Shown: in pieces, positions 25,407 through 33,813 of the stretch
Position numbering within the stretch: the first letter of the stretch is position 1
How the letters are laid out: each line of letters starts with the position of its first letter
NCBI GenBank assembly: GCA_019416455.1
Contig: DXXG01000027.1
Span: forward strand, 1 to 64,000
DNA: 64,000 bases
Reading direction: 5' to 3'
DNA from: Clostridiales bacterium
Lineage (GTDB): Bacteria > Bacillota > Clostridia > Oscillospirales > Acutalibacteraceae
The notes under the pieces: model-generated
What the model was told of the DNA's origin: nothing
Databases searched by the model: none
The model's input: only the letters and a program-made list of their open reading frames with translations
Made by a program: the position numbers and the translations under genes

Positions 25407-26489
25407 ATGGCAAAGAAGAAGGAACCGGAGAAGCAGGGCAACGAGGAATTGTTTCTGGCGCTGAGCCTGCTGGAAAAGGAAAAGGGAATCCCGGTGGAGT
25501 TTATGTTGGATAAGATCAAGAAGGCCATCTCCACCGCCTGCAAGAACAACTACGGCAACGAGGACGTGGACATCGACGTGGATCCCAACACCGGGAAATT
25601 CAACGTCTACCTGCGCAAGGAGATCGTGGAAGAGGTGGAGGACCCCAACCGTCAGTATCTGCTGGAAAAGGCAAGACAGGTAGACCCCACCGCCTGTGTG
25701 GGCCGGTTCGTGCGGATCAAGCTGGACACCAAGCAGTTCGGCCGTGTGGCTGCCCAGACCGCCCGAAACATTATCCGGCAGGGCATCCGTGACAGCGAGC
25801 GGGGCCAGATGATGCAGGAGTTCCAGAGTAAGCATCAGGAACTGGTCAGCGGCTTGGTGGAGCGGATCGACCCCCGCACCGGCGCTATCTCTTTGAAGAT
25901 CGGCAAGGCGGAGGCCGTGCTGCCCAAGAACGAACAGATCGGCGGGGAGAATGTGAAGGAGGGCGACTACATAAAAGTGTATGTGGTCGACGTCCGGGAG
26001 ACGGAGAAGGGTCCCAAGGCCATCATCTCCCGCACCCATCCCGACCTGGTCAAGCGCATGTTCGAGACGGAAGTGCCCGAGATCTACGACGGCACCGTGG
26101 AGATCAAGGCCGTGTCCCGGGAAGCTGGTTCCCGGACCAAGCTGGCGGTCATCAGCCACAACCCCGACGTGGACGCTGTGGGCGCCTGCATCGGCACCCG
26201 GGGCTCCCGTGTCTCTGAGATCGTGGAGGAACTGGGCGGCGAGAAGATCGACATCGTGGAGTACAGCGAGGATCCCAAGCAGTTCATCGCCGCGGCCCTG
26301 TCCCCGGCCAATGTGCTGTCTGTGGAAGTGGCCGAGGACGGTTCCCGGTCCTGCCGGGTGACCGTGCCCGACAACCAGCTGTCCCTGGCCATCGGCAATA
26401 AGGGCCAGAACGCCCGGCTGGCGGCGAAGCTCACCGGCTGGAAAATCGATATCAAGCCGGAAAGCGGCTTTTACGGCGAGGAAGAATAA
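25407..26489 (+). CDS. nusA: Transcription termination/antitermination protein NusA
   Basis: A 360-residue NusA without the acidic C-terminal repeats of proteobacteria, as usual in Firmicutes. The N-terminal RNA-polymerase-binding domain occupies about 1-125, the S1 domain about 130-200 (LVSGLVERIDPRTGAISLKIGKAEAVLP), and two KH domains follow with the signatures DAVGACIGTRGSRVSEIVEEL and LAIGNKGQNARLAAKLTGWKIDI. It binds polymerase and nascent RNA to control pausing and termination. The start ATG has AAAAGGAG 13 bases upstream, rather far. Part of the core translation operon. Confidence 0.97.
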   Translation: MAKKKEPEKQGNEELFLALSLLEKEKGIPVEFMLDKIKKAISTACKNNYGNEDVDIDVDPNTGKFNVYLRKEIVEEVEDPNRQYLLEKARQVDPTACVGRFVRIKLDTKQFGRVAAQTARNIIRQGIRDSERGQMMQEFQSKHQELVSGLVERIDPRTGAISLKIGKAEAVLPKNEQIGGENVKEGDYIKVYVVDVRETEKGPKAIISRTHPDLVKRMFETEVPEIYDGTVEIKAVSREAGSRTKLAVISHNPDVDAVGACIGTRGSRVSEIVEELGGEKIDIVEYSEDPKQFIAAALSPANVLSVEVAEDGSRSCRVTVPDNQLSLAIGNKGQNARLAAKLTGWKIDIKPESGFYGEEE

Positions 26490-26531
26490 GGCGGGCCTGG
26501 AAAGCGCCCCGCCGGGAAAGGAGGAGCCTCT

Positions 26532-26954
26532 ATGCGGCCAAAGAAAACACCCCTGCGCATGTGCGCGGGCTGCGGTGAGATGAAACCGAAGAAAGAGCTG
26601 GTCCGGGTGGTGAAAGCCCCCCAGAAGGAGGACGAAAACGGCAGTCCCCTGCCGCCGGAGATCTCTCTGGACCTGACGGGGAAGCGCCCGGGAAGAGGAG
26701 CCTACCTCTGTCGGGACGCCCAGTGCCTGAAGCTGGCGAAAAAGTCACGGAGACTGGAACGGGCCTTCTCCTGCAAGATCCCGGAGGAGGTATACCAGCG
26801 GCTGGAGGAAGAGATAGAGAAAGCCGCCTTGGAAAAGGCGGAACCTGTCCCGGAAAAGCCCTCCGCCCCCTTGGACGAGCAAGGCCGGCCCATCATCGAG
26901 ATCGAAGAGGCGGAGGAGACGCTCCCCGCCGGGAAGGGAGGCGGCCATGGCTGA
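26532..26954 (+). CDS. ylxR: YlxR family nucleic-acid-binding protein
   Basis: A 140-residue YlxR (DUF448/RnpM) protein. The N-terminal half carries the family marks: PLRMCAGCGEMKPKKELVRVV, GKRPGRGAYLCRDAQCLKLAKK. Family members are about 90-100 residues; this one has a C-terminal acidic, proline-rich extension from about residue 95. The family binds RNA, including the RNase P RNA in Bacillus. It overlaps the next gene by 8 bases. Confidence 0.93.
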   Translation: MRPKKTPLRMCAGCGEMKPKKELVRVVKAPQKEDENGSPLPPEISLDLTGKRPGRGAYLCRDAQCLKLAKKSRRLERAFSCKIPEEVYQRLEEEIEKAALEKAEPVPEKPSAPLDEQGRPIIEIEEAEETLPAGKGGGHG

Positions 26955-27285
26955 TAAATTGTTGTCCCTGCTGGGACTTGCCAAGCGCGCCGGGAAAATA
27001 GAGCCCGGTTTCGACGCGGCGGTGGCCGCGGCGCGGAGCGGCAAAGCCAGCCTGCTCCTGGCGGCCCGGGATATCTCGGAGAAAACGGTGAAGAACCTTC
27101 GTTATGAAGGGGACCGGGCAGGCGTCCCCACCCTGCGGATCCAGGCCGGCATGGAAGAATTGGGCCGGGCCTGCGGGATGCGGGCCGGGGTGCTGGCCGT
27201 GACAGACAAGGGGTTTTCCAAGGCAGTGCAGAAACTTGGAAGCGCCGTGACGGATGAGAAGGAGGAACATGCCAATGATGATTAA
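26947..27285 (+). CDS. ylxQ: L7Ae/YlxQ-type ribosomal protein
   Basis: A 112-residue protein of the L7Ae/L30e/S12e family: LLGLAKRAGKIEPGFDAAVAAARSGKASLLLAARDIS and LGRACGMRAGVLAVTDKGFSKAV. Such proteins bind kink-turn RNA; the bacterial YlxQ role is not settled. The start overlaps ylxR by 8 bases and its end overlaps infB by 11, so the three genes are probably translationally coupled. Confidence 0.9.
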   Translation: MADKLLSLLGLAKRAGKIEPGFDAAVAAARSGKASLLLAARDISEKTVKNLRYEGDRAGVPTLRIQAGMEELGRACGMRAGVLAVTDKGFSKAVQKLGSAVTDEKEEHANDD

Positions 27286-29665
27286 ATACAGATTGCGGGA
27301 AGTGGCCAAGGACCTGGATATCCCCAACAAGGATGTGATCGACATCCTGGCCAAGTACTATCCCGAGCCCAAAAAGTACATGACCGTTCTCACTGAGGAG
27401 GAGCTGGACGTGGTGTTTGAGACCTTCACCCAGCAGCGCAGCCTGAAGAGCCTGGATGAGTATTTCGCCCAGCGCGAGGGCGGCGCCTCCCAGGCTCAGG
27501 AGAAGGAAGCATCTCCCGCCCCGGAGGCCCAGCAGGTCCCCCGGCAGGAAAAGGCTCCCCAGAAGCCTCAGGAGAAGGCCCAGGGCCAGCAGAAGGCTCC
27601 CGCCGCTGCCGCGCCCCAGCAGGAGGAAAAGCGTCCCGCCCAGCAGCAGGCTGCCGCTCAGCAGGCCGCTCCCATCCAGGAGCCCAAGCAGCCCACCCGC
27701 CGTGTGGTGGATACCCGTTCCTCCCATGTGAACATCGACAAGTACAACGAGAAATATGACCAGCTGGCGGACCAGAAGGTAAAGACCCGCACCGACAACG
27801 TGGTGACCAAGCAGAAGTTCACCAACCGGAACCAGCAGAAGCGTGGCCAGCGTCGCGGCAAGCGGGAGACCGAGGCCGAGAGACTGAACCGTATCGCCCG
27901 GGAGCGCCAGGCCAAGCACATCACCATCGAGGTGCCCGATGAGATCACCGTGGGCGAGTTCGCCCTGCGGCTGAAGGTCTCTGCCCCTGAGGTGATCAAG
28001 AAGCTGATGAGCCTGGGCGTGTTCGCCGCCATCAACGACACCATCGACTTCGACACCGCCGTGCTGGTGGCCGACGAGTTCCACGCCAAGGTGGAGAAGG
28101 AAGTGGTGGTCACCATCGAGGAGCGGATCATAGACGACAGCGAGGACGACGAGGCCAATCTGGTGCCCCGTGCCCCCGTTGTGGTGGTCATGGGCCACGT
28201 TGACCACGGCAAGACCTCTATCCTGGACGTGATCCGTCACTCCAACGTCACCGAAGGCGAAGCCGGCGGCATCACCCAGCACATCGGCGCTTACCGTGTG
28301 TCTGTGGATGGCCGTGACATCACCTTCCTGGACACCCCCGGCCACGCGGCGTTCACCACCATGCGTGCCCGCGGCGCCCAGGTGACGGATATCGCCGTGC
28401 TGGTTGTGGCCGCGGACGACGGCATCATGCCCCAGACCGTGGAAGCGATCAACCACGCTAAGGCAGCCGGCGTGTCCATCATTGTGGCCATCAACAAGAT
28501 GGATAAGGAAGCCGCCAATCCCGAGCGTGTGAAGGAACAGCTCACCGAGTACGAGCTGGTGCCGGAAGAGTGGGGCGGCGATACTCCCTGCATTCCCGTG
28601 TCTGCCCATACCAAGCAGGGTATCGACGACCTGCTGGAGATGATCCTCCTCACCGCCGACATGATGGAACTGAAAGCCAACCCCGACCGTGCCGCCAAGG
28701 GCACTGTGGTGGAGGCCCGCCTGGACAAGGGCATGGGCCCTGTGGCCACCGTGCTGGTGCAGAACGGCACCCTCCACGCCGGCGATACCATCGTGGCAGG
28801 CACCACCGTGGGCCGTGTCCGCTCTATGATGGACGATAAGGGCCGCAAAGTGGACACCGCAGGACCTTCCGTGCCTGTGGAGATCACCGGCCTGGGCGAT
28901 GTGCCCGTGGGCGGCGACATTTTCAACGCCGTGTCCGACGAGCGCCTGGCCCGTGAGCTGGTGGAGCAGCGTATCACCGAGCGGAAGGAAGAGCAGTTCA
29001 ACGCTCAGACCAAGGTGACCCTGGACAATCTGTTCGAGCAGATGAAGGAAGGGGACATGAAGGAACTGAAGATCATCGTCAAGGCCGACGTGCAGGGTTC
29101 TGTGGAAGCCGTGCGCCAGTCCTTGGAGAAGCTGTCTAACGATGAGGTGCGGGTGCACATCATCCATGGAGCGGTGGGCGCCGTCAGCGAGAGCGACGTG
29201 ATGCTGGCCAACGCCTCCAACGCCATCATCGTGGGCTTCAACGTCCGTCCCGATCCCGTGGCGGAAGAAAACGCCAAGCGGGACGGCGTGGATATGCGCC
29301 TGTACCGCATCATTTACGACTGCATCGAGGAGATCGAGAGCGCCATGAAGGGCATGCTGGCTCCCAAGTACCGGGAAGTGGCCCTGGGCAAGGCCGAGTG
29401 CCGCGAGACTTACAAGATCTCCAACGTGGGCATGGTCATCGGCGGTCACGTCATCTCCGGCAAGATCACCCGGAACGCCCAGGTGCGCGTGGTCCGTGAC
29501 GGCATCATCGTGGCGGACGACAAAGTGGCGTCGCTGCGGCGTTTCAAGGACGACGTGAAGGAAGTGGCCGACGGCTACGATTGCGGCATCACCCTGGAGA
29601 AGTTCTCCGACATCAAGCAGGGGGATATCCTGGAAGCCTACGAGATGGAAGAGTACCGGGATTAA
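27275..29665 (+). CDS. infB: Translation initiation factor IF-2
   Basis: A 796-residue GTPase that brings fMet-tRNA to the 30S subunit and drives subunit joining. The small IF2_N domain is at residues 1-55, then a Gln/Pro/Ala-rich low-complexity linker (about 70-142), a second IF2_N region near 220-270, the GTPase domain with G1 GHVDHGKT (307-314), G3 DTPGH (353-357) and G4 NKMD (407-410), and two C-terminal domains. Several in-frame ATGs lie at 27254-27278; 27275 has AAGGAGG 9 bases upstream and gives the family start MIKYRLREVAK. Confidence 0.97.
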   Translation: MMIKYRLREVAKDLDIPNKDVIDILAKYYPEPKKYMTVLTEEELDVVFETFTQQRSLKSLDEYFAQREGGASQAQEKEASPAPEAQQVPRQEKAPQKPQEKAQGQQKAPAAAAPQQEEKRPAQQQAAAQQAAPIQEPKQPTRRVVDTRSSHVNIDKYNEKYDQLADQKVKTRTDNVVTKQKFTNRNQQKRGQRRGKRETEAERLNRIARERQAKHITIEVPDEITVGEFALRLKVSAPEVIKKLMSLGVFAAINDTIDFDTAVLVADEFHAKVEKEVVVTIEERIIDDSEDDEANLVPRAPVVVVMGHVDHGKTSILDVIRHSNVTEGEAGGITQHIGAYRVSVDGRDITFLDTPGHAAFTTMRARGAQVTDIAVLVVAADDGIMPQTVEAINHAKAAGVSIIVAINKMDKEAANPERVKEQLTEYELVPEEWGGDTPCIPVSAHTKQGIDDLLEMILLTADMMELKANPDRAAKGTVVEARLDKGMGPVATVLVQNGTLHAGDTIVAGTTVGRVRSMMDDKGRKVDTAGPSVPVEITGLGDVPVGGDIFNAVSDERLARELVEQRITERKEEQFNAQTKVTLDNLFEQMKEGDMKELKIIVKADVQGSVEAVRQSLEKLSNDEVRVHIIHGAVGAVSESDVMLANASNAIIVGFNVRPDPVAEENAKRDGVDMRLYRIIYDCIEEIESAMKGMLAPKYREVALGKAECRETYKISNVGMVIGGHVISGKITRNAQVRVVRDGIIVADDKVASLRRFKDDVKEVADGYDCGITLEKFSDIKQGDILEAYEMEEYRD

Positions 29666-29667
29666 GC

Positions 29668-29762
29668 GGGGTGACCCCCGCTGGACGGGTCGCGCCATGG
29701 GGCGGCGGCTAAAGGCCGCGCCTGAGAAGGGCGTTACAGCGCGTCCGCGCCGATAGAACGCC
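29668..29762. repeat. GC-rich palindromic repeat, half-copy after infB
   Basis: A left-half copy of the GC-rich repeat family, beginning near GGGGTGACCCCC and ending with the reverse core GCGTCCGCGCC (29740-29750). No partner half follows; instead an AT-rich inverted-repeat element begins. Together these two repeats fill most of the 494-base gap between infB and rbfA, where I see no gene. Confidence 0.7.
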
Positions 29763-29770
29763 GAAGGCGG

Positions 29771-30127
29771 GTAAAAGTTTTTGGGGCGCTGCTCCCCTGT
29801 GGGGAGCGTCCAGCGCAGACCGAATCGGGAGATGAGACCGCCTTTTTTTCAAAAAGGCGCGACCTTAAAAACGGCGTAAGCCGTGGAAGAGTGCAGGGCC
29901 GTTGTCATACCAGGCCGCAGGCCTGTAAACAAGGGCCCGGACGGTTCTCACAGCGCTGGTTTAGGGGCGGACGGGTGGTAGCCGTCCGTTCACCAGGCTA
30001 CAGCCTTCGGCTGGTGCGCCCGGCTCGCTGCGGTCCTTTGACGGCTTGCGCCGTTTAAGGTCGTGGGGTTTCACCCCACACCCTGAAAAACTTTTTGAAA
30101 AAAGTTTTATCAAAAACTTTTACGTTT
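29771..30127. repeat. AT-rich inverted-repeat element 1 (MITE-like), infB-rbfA gap
   Basis: About 357 bp bounded by GTAAAAGTTTTTG on the left and CAAAAACTTTTAC on the right. The right end (30053-30127) contains a GGTCGTGGGG...CCCCAC hairpin block and the AT-rich arm AAACTTTTTGAAAAAAG, which recur almost unchanged at 37619-37695 and 37921-37996. The left end is a more divergent copy interrupted by a GC-rich insert. No open frame or transposase is inside. Confidence 0.65.
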
Positions 30128-30159
30128 TTTCCATAACATTACCGAAAGGAGGCAGCCAA

Positions 30160-30552
30160 ATGCCTAGTTTTAAGATCGGCCGTACCACCGAGGATATCCG
30201 GCGGGAGCTTTCCGCCATCCTCCGGGAAGTGAAAGACCCCCGGGTGAAAGACTGCCTGCTCAGTCTGGTCCGGGTGGAGGTCACCAATGACCTTTCCTAT
30301 TGCACCGTCTATGTGAGCACCATGGAGGGCATGGACCGCACCAAGACCGCCGTGGCGGGATTGAGATCCGCCGCGGGATATATCCGCCATGAGCTGGGGA
30401 AGCGGCTTTCCCTGCGCCATGTGCCGGAAATGCTCTTTAAGGCCACCGATTCCATCGAGTACGGCGCCCATATCTCCAAGCTGCTCCAAGACCTGGAGCC
30501 GGAAACCGGGGAGGACGCCCCCGCCGGAGATGAGGAGCAGGAGCATGAGTGA
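30160..30552 (+). CDS. rbfA: Ribosome-binding factor A
   Basis: A 130-residue KH-fold protein that binds the 30S subunit during late maturation of 16S rRNA. Typical segments are RTTEDIRRELSAILREVKDPRV and LSYCTVYVSTMEG, and the C-terminus RHVPEMLFKATDSIEYGAHISKLL. The ATG at 30160 follows AAAGGAGG; the upstream extension of the frame to 30046 is made of repeat DNA. The C-terminus has an acidic tail and overlaps nrnA by 8 bases. Confidence 0.96.
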   Translation: MPSFKIGRTTEDIRRELSAILREVKDPRVKDCLLSLVRVEVTNDLSYCTVYVSTMEGMDRTKTAVAGLRSAAGYIRHELGKRLSLRHVPEMLFKATDSIEYGAHISKLLQDLEPETGEDAPAGDEEQEHE

Positions 30553-31504
30553 GAAAACACAGGCCGCCGCTCTGCTGAAAGAGTGGGACAAGATCCTGGT
30601 GATGAGCCACGCTTCCCCTGATGGGGATACCCTGGGCTCCGCCTCCGCCCTGCTGCGGGGACTGGCGTCCCTGGGGAAACAGGTGAAATTCTTCTGCGCC
30701 GACCCGGTGCCGGAGAAGTTCTCCTACCTCTTTGAGGGACTGACCCTGGGGGAGTTTGAGCCTGCCCACGTGATGACCGTGGACGTGGCGGACAAGGCCC
30801 TGCTGGGAAAGACTCCCCAGGAGCTGGTGGACCGGATAGAGCTGGCCGTGGATCACCACGGCACCCATGTGCCCTTCGCCCAGAACCGCTGGGTGGAGCC
30901 GGAAGCCGCCGCCACGGTGGAGATGATCTACGCCCTGCTGGAAGAGCTGGGAGTGGAGATAGACCAAGCCATGGCTGACTGTCTTTACACCGGCCTGACC
31001 ACAGATACAGGGTGTTTCCGGTATCGGAACGTCACTCCCCGCACCCACCGGATCGCCGGGGCGCTGTTGGAGTTGGGCGCTCGAGGTGCGGACATCAATC
31101 AGTGGATGTTCGAGAGCAAGACAAAGGGCCAGGTGGAAGCCGAACGCCTGGTGATGGATACCATGGAGTTTTCTTGGGAAGGCAAGTGCGCGATTATCCA
31201 GGTGCCCCTGAGCATCTTCCCCGAGACGGGAGTGAAGGAAAGCGACCTGGAAGGATTGGCGTCTCTGCCCCGTGAGATCCAAGGGGTGGTGCTGGGCGTC
31301 ACCTTGAAGGAGAAAGAGGGAGGCAAGGTAAAAGTGTCTCTGAGGGCCAATCCCCCGGCGGACGCCTCCCGGCTTTGCGGTCGTTTTGGCGGCGGAGGAC
31401 ACCAGGGTGCGGCGGGCTGTTCCCTGGAAATGACTTTGGAAGAGGCCCGGCAGACCATGAAACAGGCCTGTGGGGAATATCTGCAAGAATTGGGACTTTT
31501 GTAA
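30545..31504 (+). CDS. nrnA: DHH-family nanoRNase/pAp phosphatase
   Basis: A 319-residue DHH-DHHA1 phosphoesterase that degrades short oligoribonucleotides and 3'-phosphoadenosine 5'-phosphate. N-terminal metal motifs are SHASPDGDTLGSA and the DHH signature in LAVDHHGTH; the third motif is in CLYTGLTTDTGCFRY, and the DHHA1 domain ends in FGGGGHQGAAG. The start ATG overlaps the stop of rbfA (ATGAGTGA). Position after rbfA is conserved in Firmicutes. Confidence 0.95.
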   Translation: MSEKTQAAALLKEWDKILVMSHASPDGDTLGSASALLRGLASLGKQVKFFCADPVPEKFSYLFEGLTLGEFEPAHVMTVDVADKALLGKTPQELVDRIELAVDHHGTHVPFAQNRWVEPEAAATVEMIYALLEELGVEIDQAMADCLYTGLTTDTGCFRYRNVTPRTHRIAGALLELGARGADINQWMFESKTKGQVEAERLVMDTMEFSWEGKCAIIQVPLSIFPETGVKESDLEGLASLPREIQGVVLGVTLKEKEGGKVKVSLRANPPADASRLCGRFGGGGHQGAAGCSLEMTLEEARQTMKQACGEYLQELGLL

Positions 31505-31572
31505 CACACGCGCAGGGGCAGCCAAAAAGGGGCCCCTGCGTTCCCTTAGGGGGAGGAAGGAGTAAGAGGATC

Positions 31573-32418
31573 ATGGACGAAAAGATCATCCGGGAGACTA
31601 TTCAGCGTGGCCGGGATTTTATGAAGTCTCCTGCCACCGAGGAAAATGAGCTTGACCACGAGGATTACAAGACTGACCAAGAACTGAAACTGCCTCAGCC
31701 TCCTCTGGTGAAGGCTCCCATGACGGAGAACCGTATCGATCTGCCCCGGAACTTTGAGAGCTTGGAGCTCCAGGACAATTTGCTGGACCTGCTGACCAAA
31801 CGGAAAAGCAGCCGGGTTTACACTCAGGAGGACATGAGCCTTTTGCAGCTGTCTTTCCTGTTGTGGGCCACCCAGGGCATCAAGGATATCCGTGGGAAGA
31901 GCTACGCTACTCTGCGCACCGTCCCCTGTGGCGGAGCCCGGCATCCCTTTGAGACTTACCTGTTGGTCCGTCAAGTGGAAGGCCTGCTGCCCGGGGTGTA
32001 TCACTACCTGCCTATGACCCATCAGCTGGAATTGCTCCAGACCATGGAGGATCGGGAGGCTCTCACCGCCCTGGCGAAAAAGAGCCTGTGTGGTCAGGGC
32101 TGGGCAGCCAAGGCCAACGTGGTGTTCTATTGGAGCTTCGTGTGCTACCGCAGCGAATGGCGGTACGGCATGTACGCCCACCGGATGGTGATGGCGGACG
32201 TGGGCCACGTGGGAGAGAACCTATACCTGGCTTGTACGGCGCTGGGACTGGGCACCTGCGGCATCGGGGCTTACGACCAGAAGCTGTGCGATGAGATCTT
32301 CCAGTTGGACGGGGAAGAGGAGTTCACCCTGTACAGCCAGAGTGTGGGTACCGTCCAGGCCAAGGACGAGAAAGCGGAAAAAGCCTTTTACAGCTTTGTA
32401 GAGGAGCAAGGCCTCTAA
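31573..32418 (+). CDS. SagB/nitroreductase-family FMN oxidoreductase
   Basis: A 281-residue nitroreductase-fold protein closest to stand-alone SagB/ThcOx-type dehydrogenases: KSSRVYTQEDMSLLQLSFLLWATQG, RTVPCGGARHPFETYLLV, GVYHYLPMTHQLELL, and LYLACTALGLGTCGIGAY near the end. Such proteins bind FMN and reduce nitro groups, quinones or, in peptide clusters, oxidise azolines. No peptide or cyclodehydratase gene is near, so a general reductase is likely. A GCAGGGGC...GCCCCTGC hairpin lies between nrnA and this gene at about 31511-31533. Confidence 0.85.
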   Translation: MDEKIIRETIQRGRDFMKSPATEENELDHEDYKTDQELKLPQPPLVKAPMTENRIDLPRNFESLELQDNLLDLLTKRKSSRVYTQEDMSLLQLSFLLWATQGIKDIRGKSYATLRTVPCGGARHPFETYLLVRQVEGLLPGVYHYLPMTHQLELLQTMEDREALTALAKKSLCGQGWAAKANVVFYWSFVCYRSEWRYGMYAHRMVMADVGHVGENLYLACTALGLGTCGIGAYDQKLCDEIFQLDGEEEFTLYSQSVGTVQAKDEKAEKAFYSFVEEQGL

Positions 32419-32423
32419 TACGG

Positions 32424-32885
32424 CACCTGCGGTGGGCAAGTCGCGCATCGGGCGGCTTGCTTCGCTGCGCGCTGAACAGGCCGTAAGCTCGCGTCCGCGC
32501 CGTAGGTCGCAGTAGGCCAGGGCTGTCGGCGCGGACGTGCGCTGACGCATTCCCCGGCCCGAGCGAAGCGCACCTGCGGTGGGCGAGCCGCGCATCGGGC
32601 GGCTTGCTTCGCTGCGCGCTGAACAGGCCGTAAGCTCGCGTCCGCGCCGTGAGTTCCAGTAGGCCGAAGCTGTCGGCGCGGACGTGCATTAGCGCATTCC
32701 CCCGGCCCGAGCGAAGCGAGCGGTCCCATAACGCGACACGTCCCGCGGGGCCACCCGCCACTCTAAAAAGCTCGGTGAGACCTGGTCCGCCAAAACTTGC
32801 GGCGCGGACGTGCATTAGCGCACTCCCCGACCCGAGCGAAGCGAGCGGTCCCATAACGCGACATGTCCCGCGGGGTCACCCGCCC
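32424..32885. repeat. Tandemly duplicated GC-rich palindromic repeat upstream of truB
   Basis: Two near-identical units of about 147 bp (32424-32570 and 32571-32718, roughly nine bases in ten the same), each with a left half ending in GCGTCCGCGCC and a right half starting GGCGCGGACGTGC, followed by a third right half at about 32800-32885. The segment GAGCGAAGCG recurs at the end of each. This accounts for almost all of the 486-base gap before truB; no gene or promoter is evident. Confidence 0.75.
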
Positions 32886-32904
32886 CGCCAGAAAGGAGTT
32901 CCCC

Positions 32905-33813
32905 ATGAACGGCATCATCATATTGGACAAGCCCAGCGGGTTTACCTCCTTCGACGGGGTGGCCGTGCTGCGGGGATTGTCCCACCAGAAAAAAATAGGC
33001 CATACCGGCACCCTGGACCCCATGGCTACCGGTGTCTTGCCGGTACTTTTGGGCCGGTCCGCCAAAGCCCTGAATTTCCTCCCCGATACCGACAAGGAAT
33101 ACCACGCTGCCTTCCGTTTGGGAGAGCGCCGGGATACCGGGGACATCACCGGGGAAGTGGTGGAGACAAGCTCTGTCCCCGTTTCCCGGGAGGCCCTGGA
33201 GCTGGTTCTTCCCCGGTTCCGGGGAGAGATCTCCCAGGTGCCACCTATGTATTCCGCCGTGTCCGTGGGGGGGAAGCGGCTCTATGAGCTGGCCCGGAAG
33301 GGCTTGGAAGTGGACCGTCCCGCCAGACAGGTGACTGTGTCCGCCCTGGAACTGCTCTCCTTCGACCCCCAGACCCGGGAAGGAGAACTGCTGGTGAGCT
33401 GCTCCAAGGGGACGTATATCCGGGTCCTCATCGAGGACCTGGCCACCGCTGCCGGGACCTGCGGCACCATGACCGCCCTGCGCCGCACCCGGGCCTGCGG
33501 CTTCACCTTGGAGGACGCCCATCCCCTGGAGGAGCTGAAACAGCTGGCCGGGGAAGGAAAGCTGGAGGAAGTCCTGCTTCCGGTGGAGCGGCTGTTTTCG
33601 GAGTTTCCCCAGGTGTATATCAGCCCCGCTCAGGCAAGACGCTTTGAGAACGGCGGCGGCCTGGATCTGGCACGGGTGCGGAAAGCCCCGGAAGAGGGCC
33701 TGTGCCGGGTCAAGTCCCCGGAAGGGATGTTTTTAGGCTTGGGCCGGGCAGACCGGTCCAAGGGAGAGCTGGAATTCGTCAAGTCCTTTTTGGAACGGGA
33801 GGAACAGAAATGA
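32905..33813 (+). CDS. truB: tRNA pseudouridine-55 synthase TruB
   Basis: A 302-residue pseudouridine synthase acting on U55 of tRNA. The catalytic Asp is in HTGTLDPMATGVLPV; other marks are ILDKPSGFTSFD, VPPMYSAVSVGGKRLYELARKG and SCSKGTYIRVLIEDL. The C-terminal PUA-like part follows. The ATG at 32905 has AAAGGAG upstream; the frame extends back into repeat DNA without a site. It overlaps ribF by 4 bases. Confidence 0.96.
   Translation: MNGIIILDKPSGFTSFDGVAVLRGLSHQKKIGHTGTLDPMATGVLPVLLGRSAKALNFLPDTDKEYHAAFRLGERRDTGDITGEVVETSSVPVSREALELVLPRFRGEISQVPPMYSAVSVGGKRLYELARKGLEVDRPARQVTVSALELLSFDPQTREGELLVSCSKGTYIRVLIEDLATAAGTCGTMTALRRTRACGFTLEDAHPLEELKQLAGEGKLEEVLLPVERLFSEFPQVYISPAQARRFENGGGLDLARVRKAPEEGLCRVKSPEGMFLGLGRADRSKGELEFVKSFLEREEQK

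Noticed and set aside
26702..29698. A 998-residue open frame on the minus strand across infB
   Set aside because: It is antisense to a clear IF-2 gene, rich in His/Leu/Gly as expected from the complement of GC-rich codons, has no ribosome site and no family motifs.
29666..30159. tRNA or other structured RNA gene in the infB-rbfA gap
   Set aside because: Several hairpins are present, but no cloverleaf, and the sequence is explained by the two repeat families.
32324..32854. Open frames across the repeat upstream of truB
   Set aside because: They are produced by GC-rich repeat DNA, with duplicated amino-acid blocks that mirror the tandem units.
32424..32885. A CRISPR array
   Set aside because: Units are about 147 bases with no short constant repeat and no variable spacers of uniform length; there are no cas genes.
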